Shown here piece after piece: positions 54,669 to 63,436 of a DNA stretch of 64,000 nt. A program made the position numbers and the translations under genes. This stretch comes from JAQVEM01 sp964595565. Lineage in GTDB: Bacteria; Actinomycetota; Humimicrobiia; Humimicrobiales; Humimicrobiaceae. The stretch is taken from contig CAZQQX010000002.1 in assembly GCA_964595565.1 (NCBI GenBank), forward strand, positions 1-64,000, in the 5' to 3' direction. Numbering within the stretch: the first letter of the stretch is position 1; each line of letters begins with the position of its first letter. Below the pieces are notes generated by a model. That model saw only the letters and a list, made by a program, of their open reading frames with translations, had not been told where the DNA came from and did no database searches.

Positions 54669-54878
54669 ATGTATAAATGTCTGGAATGTGGTAACACTTT
54701 TAAGTTCATCGGCACAGTAAAAGAAGAAGGCAACGCACTGATATATCAAAATACTGACAGTAAAGATGATAAAGATTCTCTCACATGGGCCTTTTTAGTA
54801 TCGGATAATAGCTGGAAAAGCTCCCATCGTGTATTAAGATGTTTTTACTGCAATTCAACCAGAATAGTAAAATATTAA
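54669..54878 (+). CDS. Small zinc-ribbon protein
   Basis: A 69-residue protein with paired zinc-ligand motifs: CLECGNTF at the start and CFYCNSTRIV at the end, with an acidic polar middle (TDSKDDKDSL). Rubredoxin-like zinc ribbons of this size often bind nucleic acid or act as adaptors; no family is assigned. It is one of the few monocistronic plus-strand genes and has a very strong ribosome site (GGAGGGGGAG). Confidence 0.75.
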   Translation: MYKCLECGNTFKFIGTVKEEGNALIYQNTDSKDDKDSLTWAFLVSDNSWKSSHRVLRCFYCNSTRIVKY

Positions 54879-54917
54879 TATTTTTTCTTACAGAATAATA
54901 CCGGCTCCTGTCATATG

Positions 54918-55661
54918 CTATCTGAATGATGGCAGCCTTTTACTCTTTAACGCTTCCCTGACAAGATGGCTCGCCCTGTACAGCGACTCAAATGTTCCGG
55001 CATCACTCCACCAGCCATTAAGAATTGAATATGCCATGATGCCTCTTTTGATATATTCATTATTGACATCCGTTATTTCAAGCTCACCTCTATCTGAAGG
55101 CTTAAGATTTTCAATTATTTTAAACACATTGCTGTCATACATATAAAGACCGGTAACAGCATAATTGCTCTTCGGCTTCCCGGGTTTCTCCTCAATATTT
55201 ATTACCCTGCTATCATTAATTTCAGCCACTCCAAATCTTTCCGGGTCATTAACCTGTTTTAAGAATATTTTTGCACCCTCTTTTTGTTTCTCAAATTCCT
55301 TAATCGAATCCGTTATATCATCTTCGATTATATTGTCACCGAGCATTACTATTACTTTATCATTATCAATAAAATTCTCAGCAAGCTTAAGTGCATCGGC
55401 TATTCCACCTTCTCCTTCCTGGTAAGTATAACTTATATCCTTGAGCCCGAATTCACGCCCGTTACCAAGAAGCCTTAAAAAATCGCCGGCATAGTTTCCA
55501 CCTGTGACAATCATTATATCCTTTACTCCCGCATTCACCATAGTCCTGAGAGGGTAATAAATCATTGGTTTATCATAAACCGGCAATAAATGCTTATTTG
55601 TAACTTTAGTACATGGCATAAGGCGAGTTCCCAGCCCACCTGCCAGTATAACCCCTTTCAT
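54918..55661 (-). CDS. rmlA: Glucose-1-phosphate thymidylyltransferase-like nucleotidyltransferase
   Basis: Activates sugar 1-phosphates to nucleotide sugars for cell-surface glycans. The 247 residues have the signature GVILAGGLGTRLMPCTKVTNKHLLPVYDK, MIVTGGNYAGDF, VIVMLGDNIIED, and INIEEKPGKPKSNYAVTGLYMYD. It is the short bacterial/archaeal RmlA-like form (about 245 rather than 290 residues). The other dTDP-rhamnose genes are not in the window, so the exact product could differ. Confidence 0.85.
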   Translation of the reverse strand: MKGVILAGGLGTRLMPCTKVTNKHLLPVYDKPMIYYPLRTMVNAGVKDIMIVTGGNYAGDFLRLLGNGREFGLKDISYTYQEGEGGIADALKLAENFIDNDKVIVMLGDNIIEDDITDSIKEFEKQKEGAKIFLKQVNDPERFGVAEINDSRVINIEEKPGKPKSNYAVTGLYMYDSNVFKIIENLKPSDRGELEITDVNNEYIKRGIMAYSILNGWWSDAGTFESLYRASHLVREALKSKRLPSFR

Positions 55662-55682
55662 ATATTAAATATTCACTCTCCT

Positions 55683-56624
55683 TTATATAAACTTATTTAT
55701 TACATAAAAAGTAAGAACAGCCAGTGCAAGACAGATACAGTATATCGCAAAAACATTTAAATTTCTCTTTCCTGCCAGATAAACAATAAATTTTACTGCA
55801 AATAACCCTGCTATATAAGAAGAAATAAAACCGGCTGCCAGGTTATGGATAATATCCGGGTCACTCTTAAAAATTATATCTGACGAGTTCCATAATTCAA
55901 ATAGAAATGAACCAAAAATAATTGGTACCGAAAGTAAGAACGAAAATCTTACCGCCTCTTCTCTTCTTATCCCAAAAAATCGCGCAAAAGATATCGTGGC
56001 CCCTGACCTTGAAATTCCGGGTAATATAGCTAAAGCCTGGCCTACGCCTGTTATTAAGGCTATTGGAAAATTAAATTTTATCCGCCCGGTACCATTTTCT
56101 TTAATATCAATTTTAGCAACAGGAGAGCCGCCCTCTGTGTCTTCCTTTCCTTTTAAAATATTCTTACCCTTACCTGTATCCTGTTCTCCTGATATTTTTG
56201 CTTCAATCTCTTTTCCCCTAAATTCACCGAGCCATAGAAACAATGCCGTAATAAGTAAAAAACCTGATGCTGCAAGAGGCTTCGAAAACAAATTTTCAAC
56301 ATAATCATCAAGTAAAACCCCCGCTATTGCTGCCGGGATACTTGCGACTATTAATAATATACCAATCTTAAAATTATATGAATTTCTTTTATTTCTTATA
56401 AAAATACCCTGAATAACTTCTTTCACTATTTTAAAGATGTCCCTGTAAAAAATTGTTACCACGGAAGCAAGCGTCGCAAAATGAACCACTACTGTAAAAT
56501 ATAACGGAACATAATCCCAGCTAAAAAAATAAGGAAAGATAACCAGATGACCCGAACTACTTACGGGCAAAAATTCCGTGGCTCCCTGAATCAGACCTAA
56601 AATAATTGACTGTATTATATTCAA
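55683..56624 (-). CDS. uppP: Undecaprenyl-diphosphatase UppP (BacA) with an insertion
   Basis: Recycles the undecaprenyl carrier for peptidoglycan and glycan synthesis. The 313-residue membrane protein has both catalytic regions: GLIQGATEFLPVSSSGHL (11-27) and ALAILPGISRSGATISF. A hydrophilic Lys/Glu/Gly-rich insert (about 137-184) makes it longer than the usual 265-280. Start is TTG 56624; no ribosome site is evident. Confidence 0.93.
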   Translation of the reverse strand: MNIIQSIILGLIQGATEFLPVSSSGHLVIFPYFFSWDYVPLYFTVVVHFATLASVVTIFYRDIFKIVKEVIQGIFIRNKRNSYNFKIGILLIVASIPAAIAGVLLDDYVENLFSKPLAASGFLLITALFLWLGEFRGKEIEAKISGEQDTGKGKNILKGKEDTEGGSPVAKIDIKENGTGRIKFNFPIALITGVGQALAILPGISRSGATISFARFFGIRREEAVRFSFLLSVPIIFGSFLFELWNSSDIIFKSDPDIIHNLAAGFISSYIAGLFAVKFIVYLAGKRNLNVFAIYCICLALAVLTFYVINKFI

Positions 56625-56709
56625 CTTATATAATGGTTAAAATTATTTTTGATAATTATCAACTAATTTTAAAAATATAGCATAAATTAAATAAAAATAA
56701 AAAAATAAT

Positions 56710-57210
56710 ATGGATTCATCGGGCTTTCTTGAATTTATATCACCAAGAATTGCAACTTTTCTCACAGCAATGACTCCTATTGGCGAGCTGCGGGCATCAA
56801 TTCCCATTGCTCTTTCAAAATACGGAATGAACATCTTTGAAACTTACATAATATCAGTACTGGGAAACATAGTTCCTGCGATTGCCATATTATGGATTTT
56901 TGAACCCGTATCAGCATTTCTTATGAATAGAAGCAGTCTTGCCAGAAGGTTTTTTACCTGGCTTTTTAATCATACCCGCAGGCGTCATTCGAAAAGATTT
57001 GAAAAATATGAAGGTTTTGCTCTGATAGCTTTTGTGGGAATACCGCTCCCCGTAACCGGCTGCTGGACAGGAGCATTGATTGCTTTTGTTTTTGGCATAT
57101 CCCCCAAAAAAGCACTTCTTCATATAATAATCGGGATACTTATTGCAGGAATTATAGTAACCATAATCTGCCAGACGGTCGGGTATGTAAAATTTATAAT
57201 AGCCGGTTAA
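56710..57210 (+). CDS. Small multidrug export family (COG2426) membrane protein
   Basis: A 166-residue membrane protein: TAMTPIGELRASIPIALSKYG, KRFEKYEGFALIAFVGIPLPVTGCWTGALIAF and GISPKKALLHIIIGILIAGII. About four membrane segments. The family is annotated as small multi-drug export but without demonstrated substrate. Divergent from uppP; neither start has a visible ribosome site. It converges with tldE 19 bases downstream. Confidence 0.85.
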   Translation: MDSSGFLEFISPRIATFLTAMTPIGELRASIPIALSKYGMNIFETYIISVLGNIVPAIAILWIFEPVSAFLMNRSSLARRFFTWLFNHTRRRHSKRFEKYEGFALIAFVGIPLPVTGCWTGALIAFVFGISPKKALLHIIIGILIAGIIVTIICQTVGYVKFIIAG

Positions 57211-57229
57211 ATAAATTAAAAATTCAGGC

Positions 57230-58627
57230 TTACTTTCCGCTTATAGCAACACTGCTTACCAGAAGTGAGGGACAGCCGACATAACCACCGCCGGGTATAA
57301 ATCTAATGTCGCTTCCTATCTCCTTTATGCTTTTACAAAAATTTAAGATATCGGTAGCTATAGTTACTTCTTTAACCGGATATGCAGGCCTGCCATTTTC
57401 TATCCACAACCCTTTAGCCCCTACACTGATCTGGCCGGAAACAGGATTTACTCCTGAATGCAACCCTATTATATCAATTACGTAAAATCCATTTCCCATA
57501 TGCTTTAGAAGTTTATCAAAACTGATGCTGGACGGCTCCATATAAAAGTTGGAAATACCTACCTCCGGCGTGGAGCGGTATGAAGCTCTCGCCGCATTAC
57601 CTGTTGATAAAGTTTTATCTTTCCTTGCAGTAAATGTATTGTAAAGATAAGTTTTAAGATATCCCTTTTCAAATACACCGGTTCTCCCCTTCATAACACC
57701 CTCACCATCAAACGGCATGGAGGAAAGCCCATCGGGTAATGTTCCGTCGTCAAATATATTCAGGTCAATAGAAAATATCTTTTCCCTTATCTTTCCTTCA
57801 AATACTGACTTCTTTTTCTGTACCGAATCTGCTTTAACACTATCAGCTACTACACCCAGAAACTGCGCAGAAACAGCCGGGTCCATGAGAATATCTACTA
57901 TATTTGATTTAATTTTTTTCCCTCCCAGGATTGCAACAGACCTCTCTGCCGCTCTTTCTGCAACTTCGTTAATATTAATATCAGAAGGTGAGCGGCCGCA
58001 TCCAAAAAAATCACCCGTAGAAGTGTCTTTGCCTTCCTTTGAAATTGCATTTATATAAACCATGCAACTTGTTGTCCTGTATTTATCACAAAAACCAGCC
58101 GAGTTCAGTATGGCCATTTCATAAATGCTGTCTTCATATATAACATTTTCTATATCTGTAATCCTTTTATCTTTACTTCTGGTAAGGCTCTCCAGTTCCT
58201 GCGTAAGAGCAACCTTATCTTCCATACTATAATCAACCAAATTCTCACTAAATAATAACTCATCGCTTATAAGCTTTTTTTTAATATTAAACTCTTCTTC
58301 CACGGGCAGATAATTATATTTTTGCCTTCCGGTAACTTTGCTATTAGAAACAGCCCTTCTGATACACTCCTCTATACTGTCATCCTCAAGAACAGTAGTA
58401 TACGCATACCCGATTGATTTATCCCTAAAAACCCTTATTCCAATTCCGATTGAATCTGAAAATGTTAATGTTTCTACTTTCTGTTTGAAAATTCCCAATT
58501 CATTTTCAACAGAGCTTGCAGTAAAAATCTCAAACTCGTCCACATCATACTTCTTTATCCTGGCAGCAGCATTTTTACTGATATTAAGAAGTCTGTTCCC
58601 CCGTATTTTATATCTATTATTATCCAT
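57230..58627 (-). CDS. pmbA: TldE/PmbA family metalloprotease subunit
   Basis: Partner of TldD in a heterodimeric cytosolic protease that trims unfolded peptides and matures some RiPPs. The 465 residues include GIRVFRDKSIGYAYT, MDPAVSAQFLGVVADS, GLHSGVNPVSGQISVGAKG and a Ser/Gly-rich end. As usual for TldE there is no HExxxH zinc motif. It overlaps tldD by 8 bases. A domain of unknown function is not needed to explain its length. Confidence 0.93.
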   Translation of the reverse strand: MDNNRYKIRGNRLLNISKNAAARIKKYDVDEFEIFTASSVENELGIFKQKVETLTFSDSIGIGIRVFRDKSIGYAYTTVLEDDSIEECIRRAVSNSKVTGRQKYNYLPVEEEFNIKKKLISDELLFSENLVDYSMEDKVALTQELESLTRSKDKRITDIENVIYEDSIYEMAILNSAGFCDKYRTTSCMVYINAISKEGKDTSTGDFFGCGRSPSDININEVAERAAERSVAILGGKKIKSNIVDILMDPAVSAQFLGVVADSVKADSVQKKKSVFEGKIREKIFSIDLNIFDDGTLPDGLSSMPFDGEGVMKGRTGVFEKGYLKTYLYNTFTARKDKTLSTGNAARASYRSTPEVGISNFYMEPSSISFDKLLKHMGNGFYVIDIIGLHSGVNPVSGQISVGAKGLWIENGRPAYPVKEVTIATDILNFCKSIKEIGSDIRFIPGGGYVGCPSLLVSSVAISGK

Positions 58628-60014
58628 TTCCGCTCTTTGTTCCCCCCACAGTAATTTTACTTACCTTTATAGTTGGCTGGCCTACTTCATTTGAAACTGT
58701 CTGACCATTTTTTCCACAAAACCCCGGTGCGTAATCCAGATTGTTTCCTACCGCCTCTATTTTATTTAAGATATCCGGTCCATTTCCAATTAAAATCGCA
58801 TCTTTTATCGGAAAACTTATTTTACCATTTTCTATCAGGTACCCCTCACTTATTCCAAATACAAAATCTCCCGTTGCTGGATCAACCTGCCCTCCGGCAA
58901 ATTCTTTTGCATAGATACCTTTACTTACAGACCTTAAGATTGATTCGGGTTTTTCATTTCCGTTATCTATATAAGTATTGGTCATTCTCGGGATGGGTAT
59001 ATTTCTAAACGATTGCCTTCTACCATTTCCGGTTTGCTCCACTCCCATCTTTTTAGAAGTCTTCAGGTCGCAAATATAATTTTGTAGAATCCCTTCTTTT
59101 ATCAGTACCGTTTTATGTGAAGGAAACCCTTCCCCATCAAATTTATATGAGCCCCACCTGTATTTAATGGTGGAATCATCAACAGCAGTTACTAATTTAC
59201 TTGCAATTTTTTTTCCTATTTTGCCTTTAAACACCGAAGCATCCTTTAAAATTGCATCTGCTTCCAGCCCATGGCCGCATGCTTCATGAAAAATTACGCC
59301 CCCAAAAGCAGGGCCTATTACCAGAGGAAGTTCCCCCGTCGGAGCACTAACGGCATCTAGCATTGTAACAGCGATTTTGGAAGCTTCTTCAGCCAGATTA
59401 ACCGGATCTTTTTCCTCAAATACTTCATAGCCTTTTGTCCGGGCCAGTGATTTATAGCCTGTTCTTGCATTATTTCCTCTCCTGGCCACTACATTTACAG
59501 CCAGAAATGTTTTTACCACTTTCTCGTAAGAAAAAGCTCCATACGAATTTGCTATAAATATTTCTTCTTCCAGGTCAGAAAGAAGAGATGTAACCTGTAT
59601 TACTGCCGAATTAAAATCTCTTGAACTCCTATCAACAAGCTTTAGAATATTTTTTTTTCCGCCGGTATTAATTTGGGAAGGAAGTTTTTTTATTTTTATA
59701 TCATAAGAGCTGCTGGTCCCGGTGAGGTCTAAAACTTTTATTGAGCTGCTTCCATTAACTACAGAGCTCAATACCTTCGCTGCATTAACCAGCTTATCGT
59801 TCTTTATTGAATCTACATAAGCGTAGAAGGTACTTTCTCCAGCCCATAATCTCAGTCCACACCCCAGCTCATACCCGCTGGTAGAATTTTCAATTTTACT
59901 GTCTTCTAACCTTAAATTGTTTACAGCTCTCTTTTGAATAAAAATTTCTGAAAAATCGGCACCATTCTTAAGCAATATATTTAAAACTTTCCTGGCAGTC
60001 TTCTCATCAATCAA
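58620..60014 (-). CDS. tldD: TldD family zinc metalloprotease subunit
   Basis: Catalytic half of the TldD/TldE protease. The 464-residue protein has the zinc-binding HEACGH (243-248) with GLEAD, the NNARTGYKS segment and the C-terminal Cys in DYAPGFCGKNGQTV. It lies 19 bases downstream of the YtxH gene. No RiPP precursor or radical-SAM gene is seen nearby, so a housekeeping peptidase role is more likely than toxin maturation. Confidence 0.94.
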   Translation of the reverse strand: MIDEKTARKVLNILLKNGADFSEIFIQKRAVNNLRLEDSKIENSTSGYELGCGLRLWAGESTFYAYVDSIKNDKLVNAAKVLSSVVNGSSSIKVLDLTGTSSSYDIKIKKLPSQINTGGKKNILKLVDRSSRDFNSAVIQVTSLLSDLEEEIFIANSYGAFSYEKVVKTFLAVNVVARRGNNARTGYKSLARTKGYEVFEEKDPVNLAEEASKIAVTMLDAVSAPTGELPLVIGPAFGGVIFHEACGHGLEADAILKDASVFKGKIGKKIASKLVTAVDDSTIKYRWGSYKFDGEGFPSHKTVLIKEGILQNYICDLKTSKKMGVEQTGNGRRQSFRNIPIPRMTNTYIDNGNEKPESILRSVSKGIYAKEFAGGQVDPATGDFVFGISEGYLIENGKISFPIKDAILIGNGPDILNKIEAVGNNLDYAPGFCGKNGQTVSNEVGQPTIKVSKITVGGTKSGNG

Positions 60015-60033
60015 TATAAACCATTTTTCCTAT

Positions 60034-60444
60034 CTAGGACAAATCCTCTTCTACTTTTTTTGCTTTAGCCTTCCCTTTTTTGATTACTTTTTTTACTTTA
60101 TCACCGGCTTCTTTAACTCCGGAACCTGTAGCTCTGGATATATCAGTTATTTTTCCCCTGCTCTTCTCTATAAAGTCTTCACTCCTGCTTTTTAATTCAG
60201 CAAGTTTAACTTTACTCCTGTCCATATACTCTTTTGTTTTATCTGTAACTTTACCCAGTTCTTCTTTACCTTTACTTATTACTTCCTCGCTTTTTTCTTT
60301 TATTTCCTTCCTGGTCTCTTTTCCTGATTTAGGAGCAAATAAAATACCCAGTATAAAACCTGCAGAAAGTCCCACTACAAGTGATGTCAATATCCCGGTA
60401 AAATAATTTTTTCCTGTTTCCTCATTTTTTTCTTCATTCATCAT
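60034..60444 (-). CDS. YtxH-domain stress/membrane protein
   Basis: A membrane-anchored protein with one N-terminal helix (ILTSLVVGLSAGFILGILFAPKSGKETR, the YtxH signature) and a Lys/Glu-rich helical tail (apolipoprotein-like, e.g. KGKEELGKVTDKTKEYMD). ATGs at 60444 and 60441 follow AAGGAGG by 3 and 6 bases; either gives a protein of about 136 residues. An upstream ATG at 60474 has no ribosome site. It overlaps the DUF948 gene by 11 bases. Function in general envelope stress is inferred from family. Confidence 0.85.
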   Translation of the reverse strand: MMNEEKNEETGKNYFTGILTSLVVGLSAGFILGILFAPKSGKETRKEIKEKSEEVISKGKEELGKVTDKTKEYMDRSKVKLAELKSRSEDFIEKSRGKITDISRATGSGVKEAGDKVKKVIKKGKAKAKKVEEDLS

Positions 60445-60817
60445 TTTCCTCCTTGTTTTTAGACTCGTCATCATTCTTTTCTATTAAACTGCTTATAATT
60501 CCCGCTGAAGTACTGATTATCTTAATTACAGGACTGGTTATCAGGAATCTCCCCAGCCGTATAATTTTTTCAAGCTGTTCCACTATCGAGCCTATGCTCT
60601 GGGTCAGGTCAGTAATCGAACTGACTTCAGTGTTTAAATTAGTGACAGTATCATTAAGTTTCTCTGCCACTGGAATAATATTATCGTTTAATTTCCCGGC
60701 CATAAATTTTATTTTATTTATCAGCTTAAATAAAGGTATGGCAATGATTATGCCGATTAATGCAAAAACTGAAATCAAAATTATCGCAACCAGGCCTACT
60801 ATTTCTAATGATGTCAT
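60434..60817 (-). CDS. DUF948 family membrane protein
   Basis: A 127-residue protein with an N-terminal membrane helix (about 6-30), then an amphipathic coiled-coil-like region (NDTVTNLNTEVSSITDL) and an acidic C-terminus. DUF948 and YtxH proteins are commonly adjacent in Gram-positive bacteria. First gene of the tldD-tldE operon; AGAGGA ribosome site. Confidence 0.85.
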   Translation of the reverse strand: MTSLEIVGLVAIILISVFALIGIIIAIPLFKLINKIKFMAGKLNDNIIPVAEKLNDTVTNLNTEVSSITDLTQSIGSIVEQLEKIIRLGRFLITSPVIKIISTSAGIISSLIEKNDDESKNKEENDE

Positions 60818-60856
60818 ATCGTCCTCTTCTGCTAATTATAAAAATAATCAATAATC

Positions 60857-60885
60857 ATTATATATATTTTGTTTCTTTTATTCAA
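60857..60885 (-). promoter_or_regulatory. Predicted promoter of the DUF948-YtxH-tldD-tldE operon
   Basis: On the minus strand TTGAAT (60885-60880), a 17-base spacer, then TATAAT (60862-60857), about 40 bases before the DUF948 start. Confidence 0.6.
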
Positions 60886-60903
60886 AAAATAAAAGATTTA
60901 AAT

Positions 60904-60909
60904 TATAAT
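60904..60909 (+). promoter_or_regulatory. Possible -10 box for the 60970 lipoprotein gene
   Basis: TATAAT about 60 bases before the start; no clear -35. It lies in the divergent spacer with DUF948. Confidence 0.3.
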
Positions 60910-60969
60910 TATTTATCAAATTACTGAAAGGTATCTAAAAAAATTAATAAAAAAGTGAGGAAAAAGAAC

Positions 60970-61545
60970 ATGAAACATAAAATTTCCAGAATTAAACTAT
61001 TTGCTGTAAGCATAACATCAATTTTTCTAACTTTTATTTTTATCTCCTGTACGCCGGCGCCAGCAGAAAAAATAGATGTGGACTCAGATATCACAGAAGA
61101 AACAGGCATTTCCGAAGAAGAGGTCGCAGAATTGGAGGAATTTGTTGAACCTGTGGATTACGAAAACGCTCAGATCGGTGCTGAAATAAACGGTTACATA
61201 CCCTCATTTTTATGCACAGATACTGATAACTATATAAAAATTGAAATTACCAATACCTCTGATTTTGCCTGGAGAAAAAGCGGCCAGAACATGGTAAGAA
61301 TTGGCTATCACTATTATGGCCAGGATGTTGATTATTCAGATTATGACCGGACAACAAGAACCGTTCTTACTGATAATCTAGAGCCCGGCGAGAGTGCCAC
61401 AGTAGAGATATTAATAAATGACATAACTAATAAAGGAACCTATGTGATACAGATTGACCCCGTGGTGGAAGGTGAGTTCTGGTTTTCTTCAAAAGATGTA
61501 CCCATGCTTCAGGGCAAAGTTTATTTTGGTTCCTGTATGGATTAA
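60970..61545 (+). CDS. Lipoprotein with an NBR1-like Ig domain
   Basis: A 191-residue lipoprotein. The signal peptide ends in lipobox IFISC; an acidic region (about 30-60, EEEVAELEEF) follows, then a single Ig-like domain (about 75-185; ITNTSDFAWRKSGQNMVRIGYHYY, LEPGESATVEILI and VVEGEFWFSS), resembling the NBR1-type Ig domain seen in bacterial polysaccharide and surface proteins. GTG 60955 extends the frame, but GAGGA lies eight to nine bases before ATG 60970, and this start gives a normal signal peptide. Monocistronic; role unknown. Confidence 0.72.
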   Translation: MKHKISRIKLFAVSITSIFLTFIFISCTPAPAEKIDVDSDITEETGISEEEVAELEEFVEPVDYENAQIGAEINGYIPSFLCTDTDNYIKIEITNTSDFAWRKSGQNMVRIGYHYYGQDVDYSDYDRTTRTVLTDNLEPGESATVEILINDITNKGTYVIQIDPVVEGEFWFSSKDVPMLQGKVYFGSCMD

Positions 61546-61614
61546 TTTTATATTATTATAAAATAAATAATGTAGAACAATAGTTCATTTTAACCAGATT
61601 GAAAAGAGTCAACT

Positions 61615-62505
61615 CTATATTTTAAACTTTTCACCTGTTATTTTCTCGTAAGCATCAATATATTTTTTGGATGTCTTTTTTATAACCTCCGGTGGCAGTT
61701 CAGGTGGAGTTGACTTTCTGTCCCATTCGGTACTTAAAAGATAGTCTCTTACATACTGTTTATCAAAACTTTTTTGTTCCCTGCCTGTTTTATATTCTTC
61801 CAGCGGCCAGAACCTTGATGAATCAGGTGTTAAAACTTCATCAGCAAGTATTACTCCCTCATCAATTGTTCCAAATTCAAACTTCGTATCCGCAATTATT
61901 ATACCCTGTCTCATAGCATACTCAGAAGCTTTCAAATAAAGCTCGATACTTTTTTCTCTCAGGAAATTTACCACTTCAGCACCAAATATTTTCTTTGCCT
62001 TATTTATAGTCAGAGCCATATCATGTCCCGATATTTCCTTGGTAGTCGGGGTAAATATAACTTCAGGAAGGCGCTCGCATTTGGATAAATTTTGCGGAAG
62101 CTTTAGGTCCCCTATCATCCCGCTTTTTTTATATTCCTCCCAGCCTGAGCCTGTTATGTACCCCCGAACCACACATTCAATAGGATAAATTTTGACCCTT
62201 TTCACTATGACAGACCGGTTACTTAAAATATCTTTATGTTTCTTTAAAAATTTAGGGAACTTTCTAACATCTGCCTCAATTAAATGATTCCCTATAATAT
62301 CTTTAAGATAATTAAACCAGAAAACCGATATCCTGTTTAAGACTGTGCCTTTAAATGGGATTAAAGAAGGCAGGATAAAGTCAAAGGCAGAAATTCTATC
62401 CGTAGTTACTATTAAAATCCTGTCATCAAATGAAAACATTTCCCTGACCTTGCCACTTCTTAATTTTTCTAGCCCTTCAATTTCCACATCTCCAATTACT
62501 TTCAT
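61615..62505 (-). CDS. purC: Phosphoribosylaminoimidazole-succinocarboxamide synthase
   Basis: Purine-synthesis step joining CAIR and aspartate. The 296-residue protein has SGKVREMFSFDDRILIV, TDRISAFDFILP, VVRGYITGSGWEEYKKSG, IIADTKFEFG and LTPDSSRFWP. AGAGGAG ribosome site seven bases upstream. It is preceded by mtnP with 72 bases between, so it may be in the same transcript. Confidence 0.97.
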   Translation of the reverse strand: MKVIGDVEIEGLEKLRSGKVREMFSFDDRILIVTTDRISAFDFILPSLIPFKGTVLNRISVFWFNYLKDIIGNHLIEADVRKFPKFLKKHKDILSNRSVIVKRVKIYPIECVVRGYITGSGWEEYKKSGMIGDLKLPQNLSKCERLPEVIFTPTTKEISGHDMALTINKAKKIFGAEVVNFLREKSIELYLKASEYAMRQGIIIADTKFEFGTIDEGVILADEVLTPDSSRFWPLEEYKTGREQKSFDKQYVRDYLLSTEWDRKSTPPELPPEVIKKTSKKYIDAYEKITGEKFKI

Positions 62506-62577
62506 AAATCTTCTCCTCTTATACTATTCTCCTGAATATCTAAACAGGAATAAAAATTTATATACTCTGGTAAATCT

Positions 62578-63387
62578 TCAATTTATTGCTGCACCCTTTA
62601 ATGCATGCGAGCAAATACAATTCCTTCTGTCAGGGATTTTTGATATAGCCTTAGAAATAAGGTCTTTTACTTTTTTATTATTTTCTTTAAAAACTCTCAC
62701 TACCTCGCCGATTGTCACCGGTTCTATTTCAGGATGACCTTCCAGTCCAGTGTCGTAATCAGTTATAAGAGATATATTTACATAACATATTTCCTGCTCC
62801 CTGGCAAGATACATTTCTGGATACTGGGTCATATTTATAACCTCCCAGCCCTGTGCCGAATACCACTTACTCTCGGCTCTGGTACTGAATCTCGGACCCT
62901 GAATAATAACCACTGTACCCCGGGGATGGCATTCAATCTGCAGTTCATTTGCACTTTCTATAACAATCTTTCTTAACTCCGGACAGTATGGTTCTGCCAT
63001 CGCCATATGAATTGTTTTTGGACCATCATAAAAAGTGTCAATTCTTCCTTTTGTTCTATCCACAAACTGGTCACATACTACAAAATGGCCCGGCTTTACA
63101 TGTGGTTGCAGACTCCCCGCAACGCATGGTCCGAAGATACGTTTTACGCCTAATTTTTTCATAACATAAATATTTGCCCGGTAATTAATTTTATGGGGAG
63201 GTATGGTATGATTCCTGCCGTGACGGGGCATAAATGCCACTCTTTTACCTTCAATGGTTCCTATGACTACTTTATCCGACGGTGGGCCATAAGGAGTATC
63301 TACTTCATACTCTTCCGCTTTTTTAAAAAAAGAGTAAAACCCCGAACCTCCAAATATACCTATGTCAGCTTTCTTGATTCCAATCAT
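62578..63387 (-). CDS. mtnP: S-methyl-5'-thioadenosine phosphorylase
   Basis: Phosphorolyses methylthioadenosine to adenine and methylthioribose 1-phosphate. The 269-residue protein has IGIFGGSGFYSFF, MPRHGRNHTIPPHKINYRAN, QFVDRTKGRIDTFYD, IIQGPRFSTRAES and NMTQYPEMYLAREQEI. The frame opens at 63414, but AAAGGA is six bases before ATG 63387. With metK and the PfkB kinase it can serve methionine and adenine salvage. Confidence 0.94.
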   Translation of the reverse strand: MIGIKKADIGIFGGSGFYSFFKKAEEYEVDTPYGPPSDKVVIGTIEGKRVAFMPRHGRNHTIPPHKINYRANIYVMKKLGVKRIFGPCVAGSLQPHVKPGHFVVCDQFVDRTKGRIDTFYDGPKTIHMAMAEPYCPELRKIVIESANELQIECHPRGTVVIIQGPRFSTRAESKWYSAQGWEVINMTQYPEMYLAREQEICYVNISLITDYDTGLEGHPEIEPVTIGEVVRVFKENNKKVKDLISKAISKIPDRRNCICSHALKGAAIN

Positions 63388-63436
63388 TTTTTTTCCTTTC
63401 ATACTCCTAAACATATCATTTGTTTTTAGAAAAAAT

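Noticed and set aside
56643..56834. 63-codon minus-strand ORF before uppP
   Set aside because: It overlaps the start of the plus-strand COG2426 gene, is antisense to its conserved N-terminus, and has no motif.
58620..60014. TldD/TldE as part of a RiPP (microcin) cluster
   Set aside because: No precursor peptide, cyclodehydratase, radical-SAM or dedicated exporter gene is nearby.
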